From Gorsachius magnificus (Eukaryota > Chordata > Aves > Pelecaniformes > Ardeidae), in contig CM067086.1 in assembly GCA_034008185.1 (NCBI GenBank), positions 69,982,286 through 70,046,285 of the forward strand: DNA of 64,000 bases, in the 5' to 3' direction. A program made the translations under genes and the position numbers. Of the stretch, positions 10,033-20,962 are shown piece after piece. The notes beneath the pieces were generated by a model. The model was not told the DNA's origin, did not search any database, and saw only the letters and a list, made by a program, of their open reading frames with translations. Position 1 is the first letter of the stretch; each line of letters starts with the position of its first letter.

Positions 10033-10614
10033 AAGACAGCCTGGGGGAGCTACTCGGTTATTAAGCCAGAGTATTTTTTTCCTGACATTGCTTGTATTTT
10101 TAATGTGAATTTGTACATTTTAAGTCAAATACCTTGCACATTTGATTCATGTTACCTCTATTCAATTATGTTATATTAACTGGACTAGAGCAGGACACTG
10201 ATTTCTTCTGGTTTTTTGGAAGGTTGGTTTACGTTGGGGTTTTTTGGAGATTCCACTTGCGTGAAAGACCCTCGCTTGTGTCACTGTCACGTTGTAACAG
10301 GGATTTTTACGACGATGAAGCTTAGACTCTCAGGATAACTTTATCACTACATCAGCTGCTCGAAGTGCGCTCATTAGTTGTGCCTGCAAAGCATCAGCCT
10401 GCAGCTCTCCCCTCGTAACGCCGGTGCCTCTTTGCCCATTTTGTGTCTATGCTGCTGGGTCTGCTGACCCCCAGGGAGAGGGGAACAGTGGGCTTTTGTC
10501 TGGAGGAGCCCACAGCTTTGCCTGATACCAAACACTTGGACAGTGCTTAGGGTTGTGGATAAAGGGACTGTGGCCTGCTTAGCACCATGGCAAAATACCT
10601 TAATTCTTTGAAAA
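10033..10614. other. Unique non-coding sequence
   Basis: No gene, repeat or RNA recognised between two CR1 copies. Confidence 0.5.
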
Positions 10615-10729
10615 AATCATAGAATCATAGAATCAGAGAATCACCTCGGTTGGAAAAGACCTTTAAGATCATCGAGTCCAACCGTTAACCTAGCACTGCC
10701 ATCCCACCACTAAACCATGTCCCTAAATG
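10615..10729 (-). mobile_element. CR1 LINE 3' end (group G4)
   Basis: A short minus-strand terminus with an inverted triple tail (ATCATAGAATCATAGAATC), then GGTTGGAAAAGACCTTTAAG and TAAACCATGTCCCTAA. It resembles the plus-strand copy at 7784. Confidence 0.95.
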
Positions 10730-13264
10730 TTCAACTTGGCATGAGAAATGAAGACTAAAAGGCAAGAGCAACTTGTCAGAAAAGTGACAAACCAGGCATT
10801 CCTTCAGCATCCCCTGGGCCTCCTCTTTCTGGATGGGAAAGATGTTGGAAGGCAGCACAGCGGGGCTGGTGTCCCAGCATGCTACGGTGAACATCTCCTC
10901 CACCACCAGCTCTACCTGCCAATGGCGGCGGCTGGGTTTGCACCTTCGTATTGCACACTGTGGTGCAGGAGCCGCTGCATGGGGAGTCCCACAGAGCCTA
11001 GAGTGAATATTGGCAGGATGTGACCGTGCATTGCAATGTACCCCCTGCTGCAGATAACGCATCAAACTTTCCACCCGCAAACCCTCCTGACATTTTGGGC
11101 AAAATGAGAAAGACAGCGCTGCACCCCCCAGGTCCCACCCTCCCTCTCAGCAGCCTGGGAAGGAGGCTGCAAAGTGGCCACTTCTTCCTTAAAACAGTCA
11201 AAAGTTCCCCCTTCTGCTATGCAGAACAGCATTTACCAATATTTACAGCATCAACATTTCTCATGGAACAGAATCACTCCCTGGCCAGCCGTTATTGTGA
11301 GTAAGCCTTGACTCTTGAGTTTTCTTTCCACTGACTTCAACGAATCTCATTTTGGTGAAGCAAATTCTGCAAAGCATATGATTTTCTTTGTCAAAACCAT
11401 GTGTACAAACACGAGATTTTGACATTAGAGTTTTAGGCTAAGCCACATTTTGATTGGGTAAATTTAAAAACACTATCATTTATCAAAGTTTTTCTCAGTT
11501 TTGAAGGCAGTGAAAAATAGCAATTGATACATGGTTGGGCACTGCTCCTTCAATCTTCACCAGCCTGTCATTAAAAAAAAAATTGCAGTTCAGTCCATGG
11601 GCTATGCATTTTTCTTCTGTGAAATTTTGCAAGGTCAAAGGCTTGTCAACATAACATCAATATCAACAATATATTATAATGTATCTTGAGAACAAGCTTG
11701 GGAATAACAAATTTGCTGCCGGCCTGGTAATACCGACTTGCGTCTGTCATTTATCTGAAGCGGGAACAGATAAAGAAGAGAACAGCTCGCCAGCACTGTG
11801 GCTGTGGTGTTTTCTTCTTTGGCTTTTGTTTGCTTTGCCCTGTTGGTTTAAGGCTGTCGCTAATATCTTCTTCAGCAATACAACTGCTGCCAGTAGGAGG
11901 CTTGGAAATGTTAGTTTTTAATTTATAAATATTGCCGGTTTAGCTTTAAGGTACACCAGGGAGTATTTTATGGGGTCATTAATTCATGTCTTGAATGTGA
12001 TGTGTTGGTGTCTTCATTCCCTTGGGGCACTTTATTAATAGTCCCATGAAACACGCCTTGAAGTTTCTAATAGCAATTAAAACATGTCCCTTTGTTCCTA
12101 AATTAATTTTTCTAATTCTCTTTAAAAAACAATTTACTGAAGAGCCCTACATTTAGCAGAGTGCTTGAGCAGAGGCTGCGAACACTTCCTGAAGATGCTC
12201 TTGGGATCCAGAGCCCGGGGATGCTCTTGGGATCCAGGACTCAGGGGTTAGGGGTGATTTCAGCCACGGGGTCAGCAACATTCGTCCCCAAAACAGACCA
12301 GGAGAATAATCTTTGGCTTCCCTTCCACCACCCCTCCCGTCCCCAAAGACAGCTTCTTTGGCTTGCATTAAATTAGCTGAAATACTGTCCTTTCATAGTT
12401 GTACAAGGAAGAAAACTTTAGGCCTAAGAAGTTTGCTTGACATAAATAAAGGGCACCGTGGGGGTGCTGCGATCTACCCGTGCAGCGACCGTAGCACCCA
12501 GCGAGGTCTGGTGCCTTCATCAGCGAGTTGGAAATTGTGTCTTTGCACACATAGAAAAGAAACCGTCAGTTGTTTGCTGAGCACTGGGTTTTGCGTATTA
12601 ATGGAGCGCAAGGTTTGACAGCAACAGCAACGTCAGCACGGCTGTGTATCGATGAGCGGGGGGAGCCTGTACCAGAATTGGGTTGCTTCACCCCAGACAC
12701 AAATGCTTCGGTCGCTGGGACTAAGGCATGTTTTGAAATCAGTCTGCAAATGAGGCAAAGCAGGTCCAGGTGGTGTGTGTAAAACAGTGATTTTGGGGGG
12801 AGTTCTCCAAATGATTTAAAATGCCAATTCCACCTCTTCATTTCAGTTTAAATAAATCTATGGTTGCAATAATTTTGGTGTGATTAATCACAATGAGTCT
12901 AGCAGAATTAGCAGGTCTTAATTAGGCACTGTAAGCTGACCCTTATCCCCTGTGGGAGGGCTGATGGCCCTTCAAAGGAGGCAGGGAGGGGAGACTCCCA
13001 CCAGTCCAGGCAGGGTGTTGGTGTGGGAGAAGCGCTGTGGCTGCTGGCAGAGGTGAGTAAGCCGTTCAATGTGTTTCAGCAGTAGATGGGTTTAAGTTTG
13101 GGTCCCTATTTCTGTTCTTTGAGTCTTTTAGATGATGAAAATGGAATTTGGCCGAAGCGTGACTTGGTTTTCTGCTGTAATATGGCTTTGAGAGCTGGAC
13201 TGGGGGGCAGGTGTAAGCACCCAAGGAGCTGCTGGGGGTGAGAGCCTGCAGGGTTTCTGTCGTG
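10730..13264. other. Unique non-coding sequence
   Basis: About 2.5 kb without recognised transposons. AT-rich in 11300-12150. A 26-bp tandem duplication lies at 12194-12245. A strong splice-donor-like GTGAGTAAG starts at 13053, but no matching acceptor or coding frame was found. Confidence 0.5.
12194..12245. repeat. 26-bp tandem duplication
   Basis: Two units beginning GATGCTCTTGGGATCCAG, at 12194-12219 and 12220-12245, diverging only toward their ends. Confidence 0.85.
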
Positions 13265-13268
13265 ATGG
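13265..13268. repeat. Target-site duplication ATGG, left copy (LTR-B)
   Basis: ATGG precedes the TG of LTR-B and recurs at 15190-15193 after its terminal CA. Confidence 0.82.
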
Positions 13269-13499
13269 TGAAGGGATGCAAAAAGGTTAACAAAAGGACC
13301 TTTGTGAAGCCAACTGTAGATTCATCTTAAATTGCTAGCATTGTGGTTTAGGTTCACTTACTAATCATATGAAGTAAACTATAGATAAGAAACTAGCTGT
13401 AGGGAATGTGGAAGAGGACAGATTAGGAGGTGGCCCGTCTTTGTTACAGGCCTTGGAAGGCTGTAGGAGAACAAAGCGTCTGGCACTTGGTCGCTAGAG

Positions 13500-14780
13500 G
13501 ATAGCCAGTGTCGTGGAATGATGGGTGCCATGTCGGTATGAGGATAGCCAATGTCGGTATGAGGATAGCCAGTGTCGGTATGAGGATAGCCAGTGTCGGT
13601 ATGAGGATAGCCAGTGTCGGTATGAGGATAGCCAGTGTCGGTATGGGATAGCCAGTGTCGGTATGAGGATAGCCAATGTCGATATGGGGATAGCCAATGT
13701 CGGTATGAGGATAGCCAGTGTCGGTATGAGGATAGCCAGTGTCGGTATGAGGATAGCCATGTCGGTATGAGGAGAGCCAATGTCGGTATGAGGAGAGCCA
13801 ATGTCGATATGAAGATAGCCAGTGTCGGTATGAGGATAGCCAGTGTCGGTATGAGGATAGCCAGTGTCGGTATGAGGATAGCCAATGTCGGTATGAGGAT
13901 AGCCAATGTCGGTATGAGGATAGCCAGTGTCGGTATGAGGATAGCCAATGTCGGTATGAGGATAGCCAGTGTACGGTATGAGGATAGCCAAGTCGGTATG
14001 AGGATAGCCAATGTCGGTATGAGGATAGCCAATGTCGGTATGAGGATAGCCAATGTCGATATGAGGATAGCCAGTGTCGGTATGAGGATAGCCAATGTCG
14101 CCATGAGGATAGCCAATGTCGGTATGAGGATAGCCAGTGTCGGTATGAGGATAGCCAGTGTCGGTATGAGGATAGCCAATGTTGGCTATGAGGATAGCCA
14201 ATGTCGGTATGAGGATAGCCAATGTCGGTATGAGGATAGCCAATGTCGCCATGAGGATAGCCAACGTCGGTATGAGGATAGCCAGTGTCGGTATGAGGAT
14301 AGCCAGTGTCGGTATGAGGATAGCCAATGTCGGTATGAGGATAGCCAGTGTCGGTATGAGGATAGCCAATGTCGGTATGAGGATAGCCAATGTCGGTATG
14401 AGGATAGCCAGTGTCGGTATGAGGATAGCCAACGTCGGTATCAGGATAGCCAGTGTCGGTATGAGGATAGCCAGTGTCGGTATGTGGATAGCCAATGTCG
14501 GTATGAGGATAGCCAGTGTCGGTATGAGGATAGCCAATGTCGGTATGAGGATAGCCAGTGTCGGTATGAGGATAGCCAGTGTCGGTATGAGGATAGCCAA
14601 TGTCGGTATGAGGATAGCCAATGTCGGTATGAGGATAGCCAATGTCGGTATGAGGATAGCCAATGTCGGTATGAGGATAGCCAATGTCGGTATGAGGATA
14701 GCCAATGTCGGTATGAGGATAGCCAATGTCGGTATGAGGACAGCCAATGTCGGTATGAGGAGAGCCAATGTCGCTATGAG
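13500..14780 (+). repeat. 21-bp minisatellite inside LTR-B, about 61 units
   Basis: Same unit as in LTR-A. The first unit is degenerate (13500-13530). Single-base gains and losses shift the frame at about 13645, 13758, 13972, 13989 and 14181, so no frame is preserved across the array. Variant units include TCGCCATG (near 14100 and 14248), CCAACG (near 14263 and 14432) and a terminal pair with CAGCC and GAGCC. The 3' portion reads S S N S N S S then seven N, closely matching LTR-A. Predicted frames of 480 and 400 codons across it are artefacts of a stop-free 21-bp unit. Confidence 0.97.
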
Positions 14781-14932
14781 GATGCCAAGGATGGGGAGCC
14801 GGCTGGTACCGGCTGTGTTGTTCTGACAGTGGAATAAGCGGGGTAGAAGCTGGAGTTCACCAAAAGGACAAGGTGAAGAAGAGGAGTGGATGAAATAAAC
14901 GACCCCTGAAGACCACCGACTCAAATCACTGA

Positions 14933-14940
14933 GCATGCGC
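14933..14940. promoter_or_regulatory. NRF-1-like GCATGCGC in LTR-B
   Basis: Identical core and position relative to LTR-A (4885-4892), in the context TGAGCATGCGCAGT. Retained in both copies. Confidence 0.4.
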
Positions 14941-15133
14941 AGTCGGGAGGGACTTATGGAAATGACCTCTTGAAACCAATTTTAATACAAAGCGGGGACA
15001 GGTTGTGCCTATGTATAGGCGTATTGGGAAACTTCATGCATATGGAACACTTTGCTACCTATACACGGGGCACGCTGCCGTGCTGCGGTGCGCAGGACTT
15101 TGGTGGGCCTGCCCCCCGTGCTGCCCAGCGCTG

Positions 15134-15139
15134 AATAAC
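15134..15139 (+). promoter_or_regulatory. Variant polyadenylation signal AATAAC of LTR-B
   Basis: Same AATAAC variant and context as in LTR-A, about 50 bp before the LTR end. Confidence 0.5.
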
Positions 15140-15189
15140 CATAGCGACTGTACAGCCCGACACACGGGGGAGGCTGTGTCCGCACGGCA

Positions 15190-15193
15190 ATGG
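15190..15193. repeat. Target-site duplication ATGG, right copy (LTR-B)
   Basis: Identical to 13265-13268 and follows the terminal CA of the LTR directly. Confidence 0.82.
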
Positions 15194-18100
15194 AGTTTAA
15201 AGGCGCTCATGGGCACCTCCGGAGCTGGGAAGGCGCTGCGGGGCCGCGGGGGGGCGGGCGGCTTGCGGCTGGGGGTGGCTGCGGGGGTGGCAGGAGTGCT
15301 GGGTGCCCAGCAGGCCTGAGCCATGGGCTGTGTCCCCAGAGCTGCTGGCAGAGCCTGGGGCAGCCCGTGCTGCTTCCGCCTTCAGCAGGTAGCCCCTGGC
15401 CACCTGAAGGGGCGGTGGGGGTGCCCTGTGTCGCAGGGCGGTAGAAAACTCGGTGCAACGCTTTTTTTTTTTTATTATTTTTTTTCTAGCAGCAGTGTAT
15501 TTTGCGTACTCAAGGCATCAAGGTATGGCACAAGGGATTCCTAAATCTGCTGGGGATGTTTTGTTCTGTTCTCCCCTGAGAAGCTGAGCTGCCCTGGGGG
15601 CACGGCTGCTGCTGCAGTCCCCGCCCGCCCTGCCCGGGTACCCAAGCGATGGGGGAGCAGCCCCTTTGTGCCCTTTCTCATGCATCGCAGCAGGCACGGA
15701 GCGATGGCGCTTTAGAACAGTTAATCCTCTCCTAGGGATAATGGCAGTAATTTTGGGCTTCCCTGCTTCTGTTGCTTTCCCTTGGATGGCTCTGTCGCTG
15801 GAGGATTGTCAAGGGTGCCCTCCCAGCCTGCAGGCCTGCCTGGTCCTGCTTTTTGTTGAGTTTGTCTTTGATTCCTATTAATTCCCATTTAAAATGGCTG
15901 AAACCACAGGGAACCTGAACAGTGCTTTCTGTCCTCTTCTGGTTTAAGTAGCGGTATCTGCTGCGTGGTTACTGAGCGATGCTGGCGTGCGCGTGAGCTC
16001 ACCGGAGATGTCAGAACGGTATTTCCAGGGGGAATGATTCTGCAGATGAAGCACAGAGGTCCTGTTACTGTAAAAGTCGGAGAAGAACTGCCTCTAGGAC
16101 TTGTCTGCAGTTTAGAAGGCGCTGGATGCACGGGGGATCGCTCCTCCTGACGTGCATGCACACAGCTGAAATCATACAACTTCTATAGAATGAAGAGATG
16201 CATATTCATGGTATGTCCTGGAAAAGGCAGTCTTATGGCAATGAGTTCCCGAGATTTATTGACACATCGCCCCCAGTCACGCGTGCCCGGTGATCCAGGG
16301 CGGTGGTCTCTGGGGTCCCCGTGGGTGCTGCCGGGGGGTCTCTCTGTGCCCTTTCCAGGCACTCTCAGCCTTTCTTCCATGCACGGCCCTGAGCTGGCTC
16401 CCTGATGGCTCTGTCACAGCCTGTCGTGATATGTGCTGGCTGCAGCCAGCCCTTCTGCGCTTACCTTGGGTGCTGATGTTCTCAGTTCCCCTTAGCTTAA
16501 TGCTCAGGGTGTGGCTTAGTGACCTTGTTCAAGGTCTGTGACAAAGAGATGCTATTTCACACCTCCTCGCTGGGAGCTTTATTTTACAGATACCAGGCCG
16601 AGCCTTGCAAGGAATGGGTAAATTTTCCATTCTGTATCAGTCCAGGATTTGAACTTGCACGTTATGAGGATAATTTTGTTGTTGTTGCTTTTCTGTTTTA
16701 CTTTTTTCTTAATCCGATGCCTTCTGTTCCATCTTCCTGCTATCAACTTGCTTGCCTCCCCCCAAAGGCAATGAATGGTAAGTGAGAAGGCTGGGCACGC
16801 TTGTGCTCCCTCTGGAGAGAGGACTTCATTCCACATGGGGGGTTTCTTCTTTGCTGATTTGCAAGGTGCTTTTGCTCTTTGAAATCTCATAATCCTTATG
16901 GCGCTGATATTGATGTGCTTTTTAATAGGGTTAAAAAGTGAAACGGAGCGAGGCAGTGAGTGCGGTGACTCGGCGTGGCTGCGCGCCCCAGTCGCTTACG
17001 TGCTTTGGTGACTGCTGTTGATGTGATCTGATGAAAAATCTCCATCCTGGGGGGAATAACTGAGGCTTAAATACTGTCTAAGGAAAAAAATAATTGAAAA
17101 ATTACACCTTCTGTTTGAGATGATACAAGGCTATTTTGTCTTTCAGCACACTGGTAGCAACTTTTTCCTGTAGGTTTTTAAGAGGGACAAACGAAGTAAC
17201 AGTTTTAACCTGTCTTTAGGGTGTGTGGCTGCATTGCGAGGCCGCCAGCATAAAAAGGATGAATAGGAATGGTATTGTATGTGAGAGAGACTGTGGGGTG
17301 TGAAACCCCCAAAATACTGTGGGCTGTGAAACCCCCAACATACTGTGGGAACAGGCAGGAACGATGGAATTTCGAGGTGATGTCTCAGACTGATGAAAGA
17401 AATAGGGTGCCAGGGTTGTACTCCCAAGGCCCAGGTGAGATGGGGCTGGTGCCCAGATGTGGGGCTGGGAATATGCAGAAACGCAGCTGGGAGTTTTCAT
17501 GGGAGCGTCCAGGTCTCCCCACCAGACTTGGCAAGTGTCTCAGCAGGACAAGGTGTAAAGATAAGCTGCTGAACGGTGCTGCCTGAGCAGTCTTAAAAGA
17601 AGCAGGGTTGCTGTCTCGGAAGGGAGGGGAGCCTGGTTCAAGAAGTATTTGGCATTCTGGATAGTACCAACCATGATACAGGGAGGTGCAGAGCAGCAGG
17701 AGGCGAATGCATCCAGGGACGGGTAAACAATTTGAAGGAGGGGAGGTCTGAAGATAACCTCTGGCACTTCCTTATTACCTTTTTTTTTAAGAGTAACTTG
17801 AAAAGCAAGGAGCCTGTGAGCAGGCTGGAGCTGCTTTTGAAGTTCCTGCTAGGAGCCTGACTAAATGGTGTGCCAAATGCAACATGAAAACATAACCCTT
17901 CCGAGAAGCTCTGCGGCTCAAGGGAGAAGTTAAGGAGGTGATGGCATGGAAAAAGTTGGCATTTAAAAACATGTCTTCTAAAAAATGAGAAGCGGGAAGC
18001 ACAGCAGGGTGGCTGTAGGCAGGTGATTAAGAGGTCTAGGGAAAAGACTTTTTTCCCTGGCACCTCTGCCTGCAAAGAACAGAGTTGGGGGATCCTGCAA

Positions 18101-20836
18101 CCCGCTGAGCATCACGGCCACAGCAGCCGTGTCACTGTGTGTGGCCAGGCCAGCCGCCGTGGTGAAGGTGGTGGATGCAGAGCGGTCCTTCCCCAGAGCC
18201 TCCCTTGGCATCGGGCAGCTGCATCTCAGCACTGCGGGTCCTCCAGGAGCACGTGTGCCTCCACATCATCTCAAGGTCTTATAAACCGTTAACATATCCT
18301 TTTCAGTGTTGTGTTGGGGGTAGTTGTCTTGTTCTTTGCTGGGTTTTGACCCGTGTGAAGGACCTCTTCCAGACCTGCAGTTACAGCTGATGGCATCCTC
18401 GAGTGAGGGCGCGTTGCTGTGAATGAGGCAGATCCAGTCCTGTCTTTGCTTTGGTGTCCCTAAGTCCCCACCTGACTTCCCTTTCGCCCGAGAGAGGAAC
18501 CGTGTGGGCCCTCATGCACCTCTGCCGCTGCCTGTAACCCGCTGCAGGGGAAGGGGGTGACTCGGAGCCTCACCCGACGCGGGCATTTCCCTTGTTAAAA
18601 TTTCTCCATCAGCTGGGTAGCAAGTGATTGGCCTCCCTGCTGTTACAGTGAGAACAAAACGCTTCTCTCTGCATTTTCACCTCGCTTTAACAGAAATTAA
18701 GAGCAGCCCAACCACCTTGAGCAACCTTTTACTATGGCATGTGCTGTGCAGGAAGAAAGGGCCTCTGGAAACTTCCCTTGGGGGGAAAGAAAACCTAAGC
18801 TGCAGTTTATTGTGCCCTTCCAGAGGGAGGATGGCGCTAGCTGTTTAAATGTCTCGGTGCTCCCTCATGTTACGGCAATTTCTTTTGGAGGGTCTTTATA
18901 AAAATAATTAATTTAAAAAAGCCAGTCTGTGCACTCTGCTGCCATGCAGGCTGGTGTCCCAGCAGTCAGCGGAGTCTGCTGCCAGCGATGAAGCTGCAGG
19001 TAGCTCTGTCCTGGCTTTGTGTCGGCTGGGGGGGAGGAGGTTTCTCGAAACTGGAGGGGGAAACCAGCTCTGTACGGCAGTGCCTGCCAGCAGCGATGCT
19101 GTCCCGAGGGCGCTGCTTCAATGGGATGATTGCCCTTCACCCATCCCTGTCCCACTCTGCTGTGGGGACACCCACTCCTTGGCTTTAGTGTGGGGGTTGT
19201 TTGGGGTTTTGTAGCTAAAAGCAGTGATTTTATCTGATGCCTTTCTTTGTAAAGTACTGGGAAGGAAAGGATGAGAGGCTCAGTTAGGATGAGTTACAGC
19301 GATGATGATACTGCAGCAACGTTGCTGAAATCCCCATCACCATTCCGCCTGCGACCATGCGCATCGGTGAGCTTTGCAGGAAGGCACCGGAGCGCATCTG
19401 TACCCTGGCTAAACCCAGGCCAGCCATCGCTCGGTGCCTCGGTACCTGCCATTGCGCCTTTGGCACAGCCGACTAAGAGGACCCTTGTGTTTAAAGAAGC
19501 AGCAGAGCTGACGGGAGGTCTGGCTTCTCTATTTCTAAAGCCCACAAGCTCCCTTTCTCTCCTCCCTTCCCCCATACAGCCCACTTGAGGCTGGAAGAAG
19601 CAGTTGGCTTCTTGTTTCTATTTCTGTTGCTAATCTTCATATTTTGCCAGATTTGCACCTCCCTTGTCTGAGCAGTCTGACACTTTCACAGCCTATTTTC
19701 TTTCTCTCTGCTCTGATTTCTGATTATTTGACCCTAAGAAGGAGAGACTGCTCCTGCTGTGCAGAAGGTGGGTGTAGCTCTGGGCCTGTGGTGCCCTGGC
19801 CATGAATGAATGCCCCTATTCCTGCCAATGGCTTTATTCTGCTCTATCTAAAACTGTCTTGGTCAGGATGTTCCTGCAAAGTCCATAAAGAAGGAACCAT
19901 TAGATCCGTGAGCTGACCTCTCTGGCCAGTCACCAAGAGATCTGGTGGTGCTGGGAGATGTTGTAGGGGAGGGAGGGTAGATGTCTTCCTCTTGAACATC
20001 TTCAAATATCTAAGTAGCCCTGTTTCTCTCTTACTCTATGCCAGTGACATGTGTGAGAGTAAAAAAAGGGTCTGGTACCAGGACACCCTGGCAAAGCTGC
20101 CCCTCTGATACTGCTGGGTGCTGCTCATCTGAAAGCTGATCAGGTGTGTAAATTAGTGGGGGAACAACCCCTGAGTGCCCTAGGAAGTTCACGTAACAAC
20201 ATAAATGATCTAATCTCCATACTAAAATAATAGCCGTGATGCTAAGGAGATGTAGCTCAGCGGGAGGTTAGCTTTTAAGAACAAATTAATAGATGATATG
20301 AATAAAACAAGCTGTACGAGCCTGTTTTCTTTTGCAATTAAGATATACTGCGTGAAAGGTACAACTGAAAATTGCTTCTCTTGGCGAGTGCATGACTTTG
20401 GTGAAAAAGTAGATTTATACATTGCCTGGTAAGGAGGAGATGGTGCACAGGGAGAGGGCGAGGTGTCTGTCTCCTGTGTTGTTAAGCTGTGTGAAGCATC
20501 AAACACAGCGGACCCGTAGAGAGCAAATCTCATGCCTGACAAATCTGAATTCCATCAGGTCCATTTTTAGGATTATTTTGCTAGCCCTTCAGGAAATACT
20601 GCTGAACTGTTGCAGGGTAATGGGTACTCGCTGCGATGTACCTGCTGACTGTCCCCCTCTTCCCTGGGTACGGCTTTCCATTGCTCCCTAAATCCAGGTG
20701 TCCCTCCCCTGTCCTGTTGCCTCACTGGAGGGGGCTTGAGGACAAGGCTCTGGCTGGTGGCATGGGGCTGCTGGGGCAGAGACCAGCATCACCCTCCTAA
20801 TGCCAGGGCTCCTCCTGCACCATGCAGTGAGGTTTT
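15194..20836. other. Unique non-coding sequence, 5.6 kb
   Basis: A GC-rich, CpG-containing patch lies at 15210-15300 next to LTR-B. Other features are a T/A-rich run (15462-15487), a 26-bp tandem duplication (17291-17342) and an isolated strong splice-donor-like GTAAGTGAG at 16778, preceded by a pyrimidine-rich stretch ending AAAG at 16767. None of the open frames (up to 145 codons, 17638-18075 minus) has a recognisable domain. No gene is called. Confidence 0.5.
17291..17349. repeat. 26-bp tandem repeat, about 2.3 units
   Basis: Units at 17291-17316 and 17317-17342 begin CTGTGGG and contain TGTGAAACCCCCAA; a third partial unit follows. Confidence 0.9.
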
Positions 20837-20962
20837 CATAGAATCACAGAATGGTTTGGGTGGGAAGGGACACCTAGAGGTCACCCAGCCCAACCCCCCT
20901 GCAGGAGCAGGGACACCTTGAACCACATCAGGTTGCTCACAGCCCCCTCCACCTGGCCTTGA
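20837..20962 (-). mobile_element. CR1 LINE 3' end (group G1), short
   Basis: Minus-strand copy of about 126 bp starting at the inverted tail TCATAGAATCACAGAATGG. It stops after CCTGGCCTTGAGGTC, just upstream of a C12 run (about 20990-21001). Strong 5' truncation. Confidence 0.94.

Larger units (their letters stand above)
13269..15189 (+). mobile_element. Solo LTR with large internal minisatellite (LTR-B)
   Basis: A 1921-bp element starting TGAAGGGA and ending CGCACGGCA, flanked by the 4-bp repeat ATGG. It is the same family and orientation as LTR-A. Removing the minisatellite leaves about 640 bp, close to the 637 bp of LTR-A. By hand comparison, the part downstream of the array differs from LTR-A at roughly 7 of 360 positions and the 5' part at roughly 13 of 160. 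The final ~35 bp (U5 end) are strongly different. CCAAT, the GCATGCGC core and AATAAC are at equivalent positions. No retroviral coding sequence adjoins it. Confidence 0.88.

Noticed and set aside
13021..13070. Strong splice-donor-like GTGAGTAAG at 13053
   Set aside because: No credible upstream acceptor or open exon; single donor motifs of this strength are expected by chance in 64 kb.
4247..14780. Possible CRISPR-like array
   Set aside because: Units are contiguous 21-bp tandem repeats with no spacers, in a eukaryotic genome, inside an LTR.
13379..14936. Open frames of 215-480 codons resembling a repetitive protein
   Set aside because: Same minisatellite in LTR-B. Frame-changing single-base indels are tolerated across the array, and no start, signal or flanking exon structure supports a gene.
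4013..15189. A complete provirus bounded by LTR-A and LTR-B
   Set aside because: Each LTR has its own matching target duplication (CAGC; ATGG), and the interior has no retroviral sequence.
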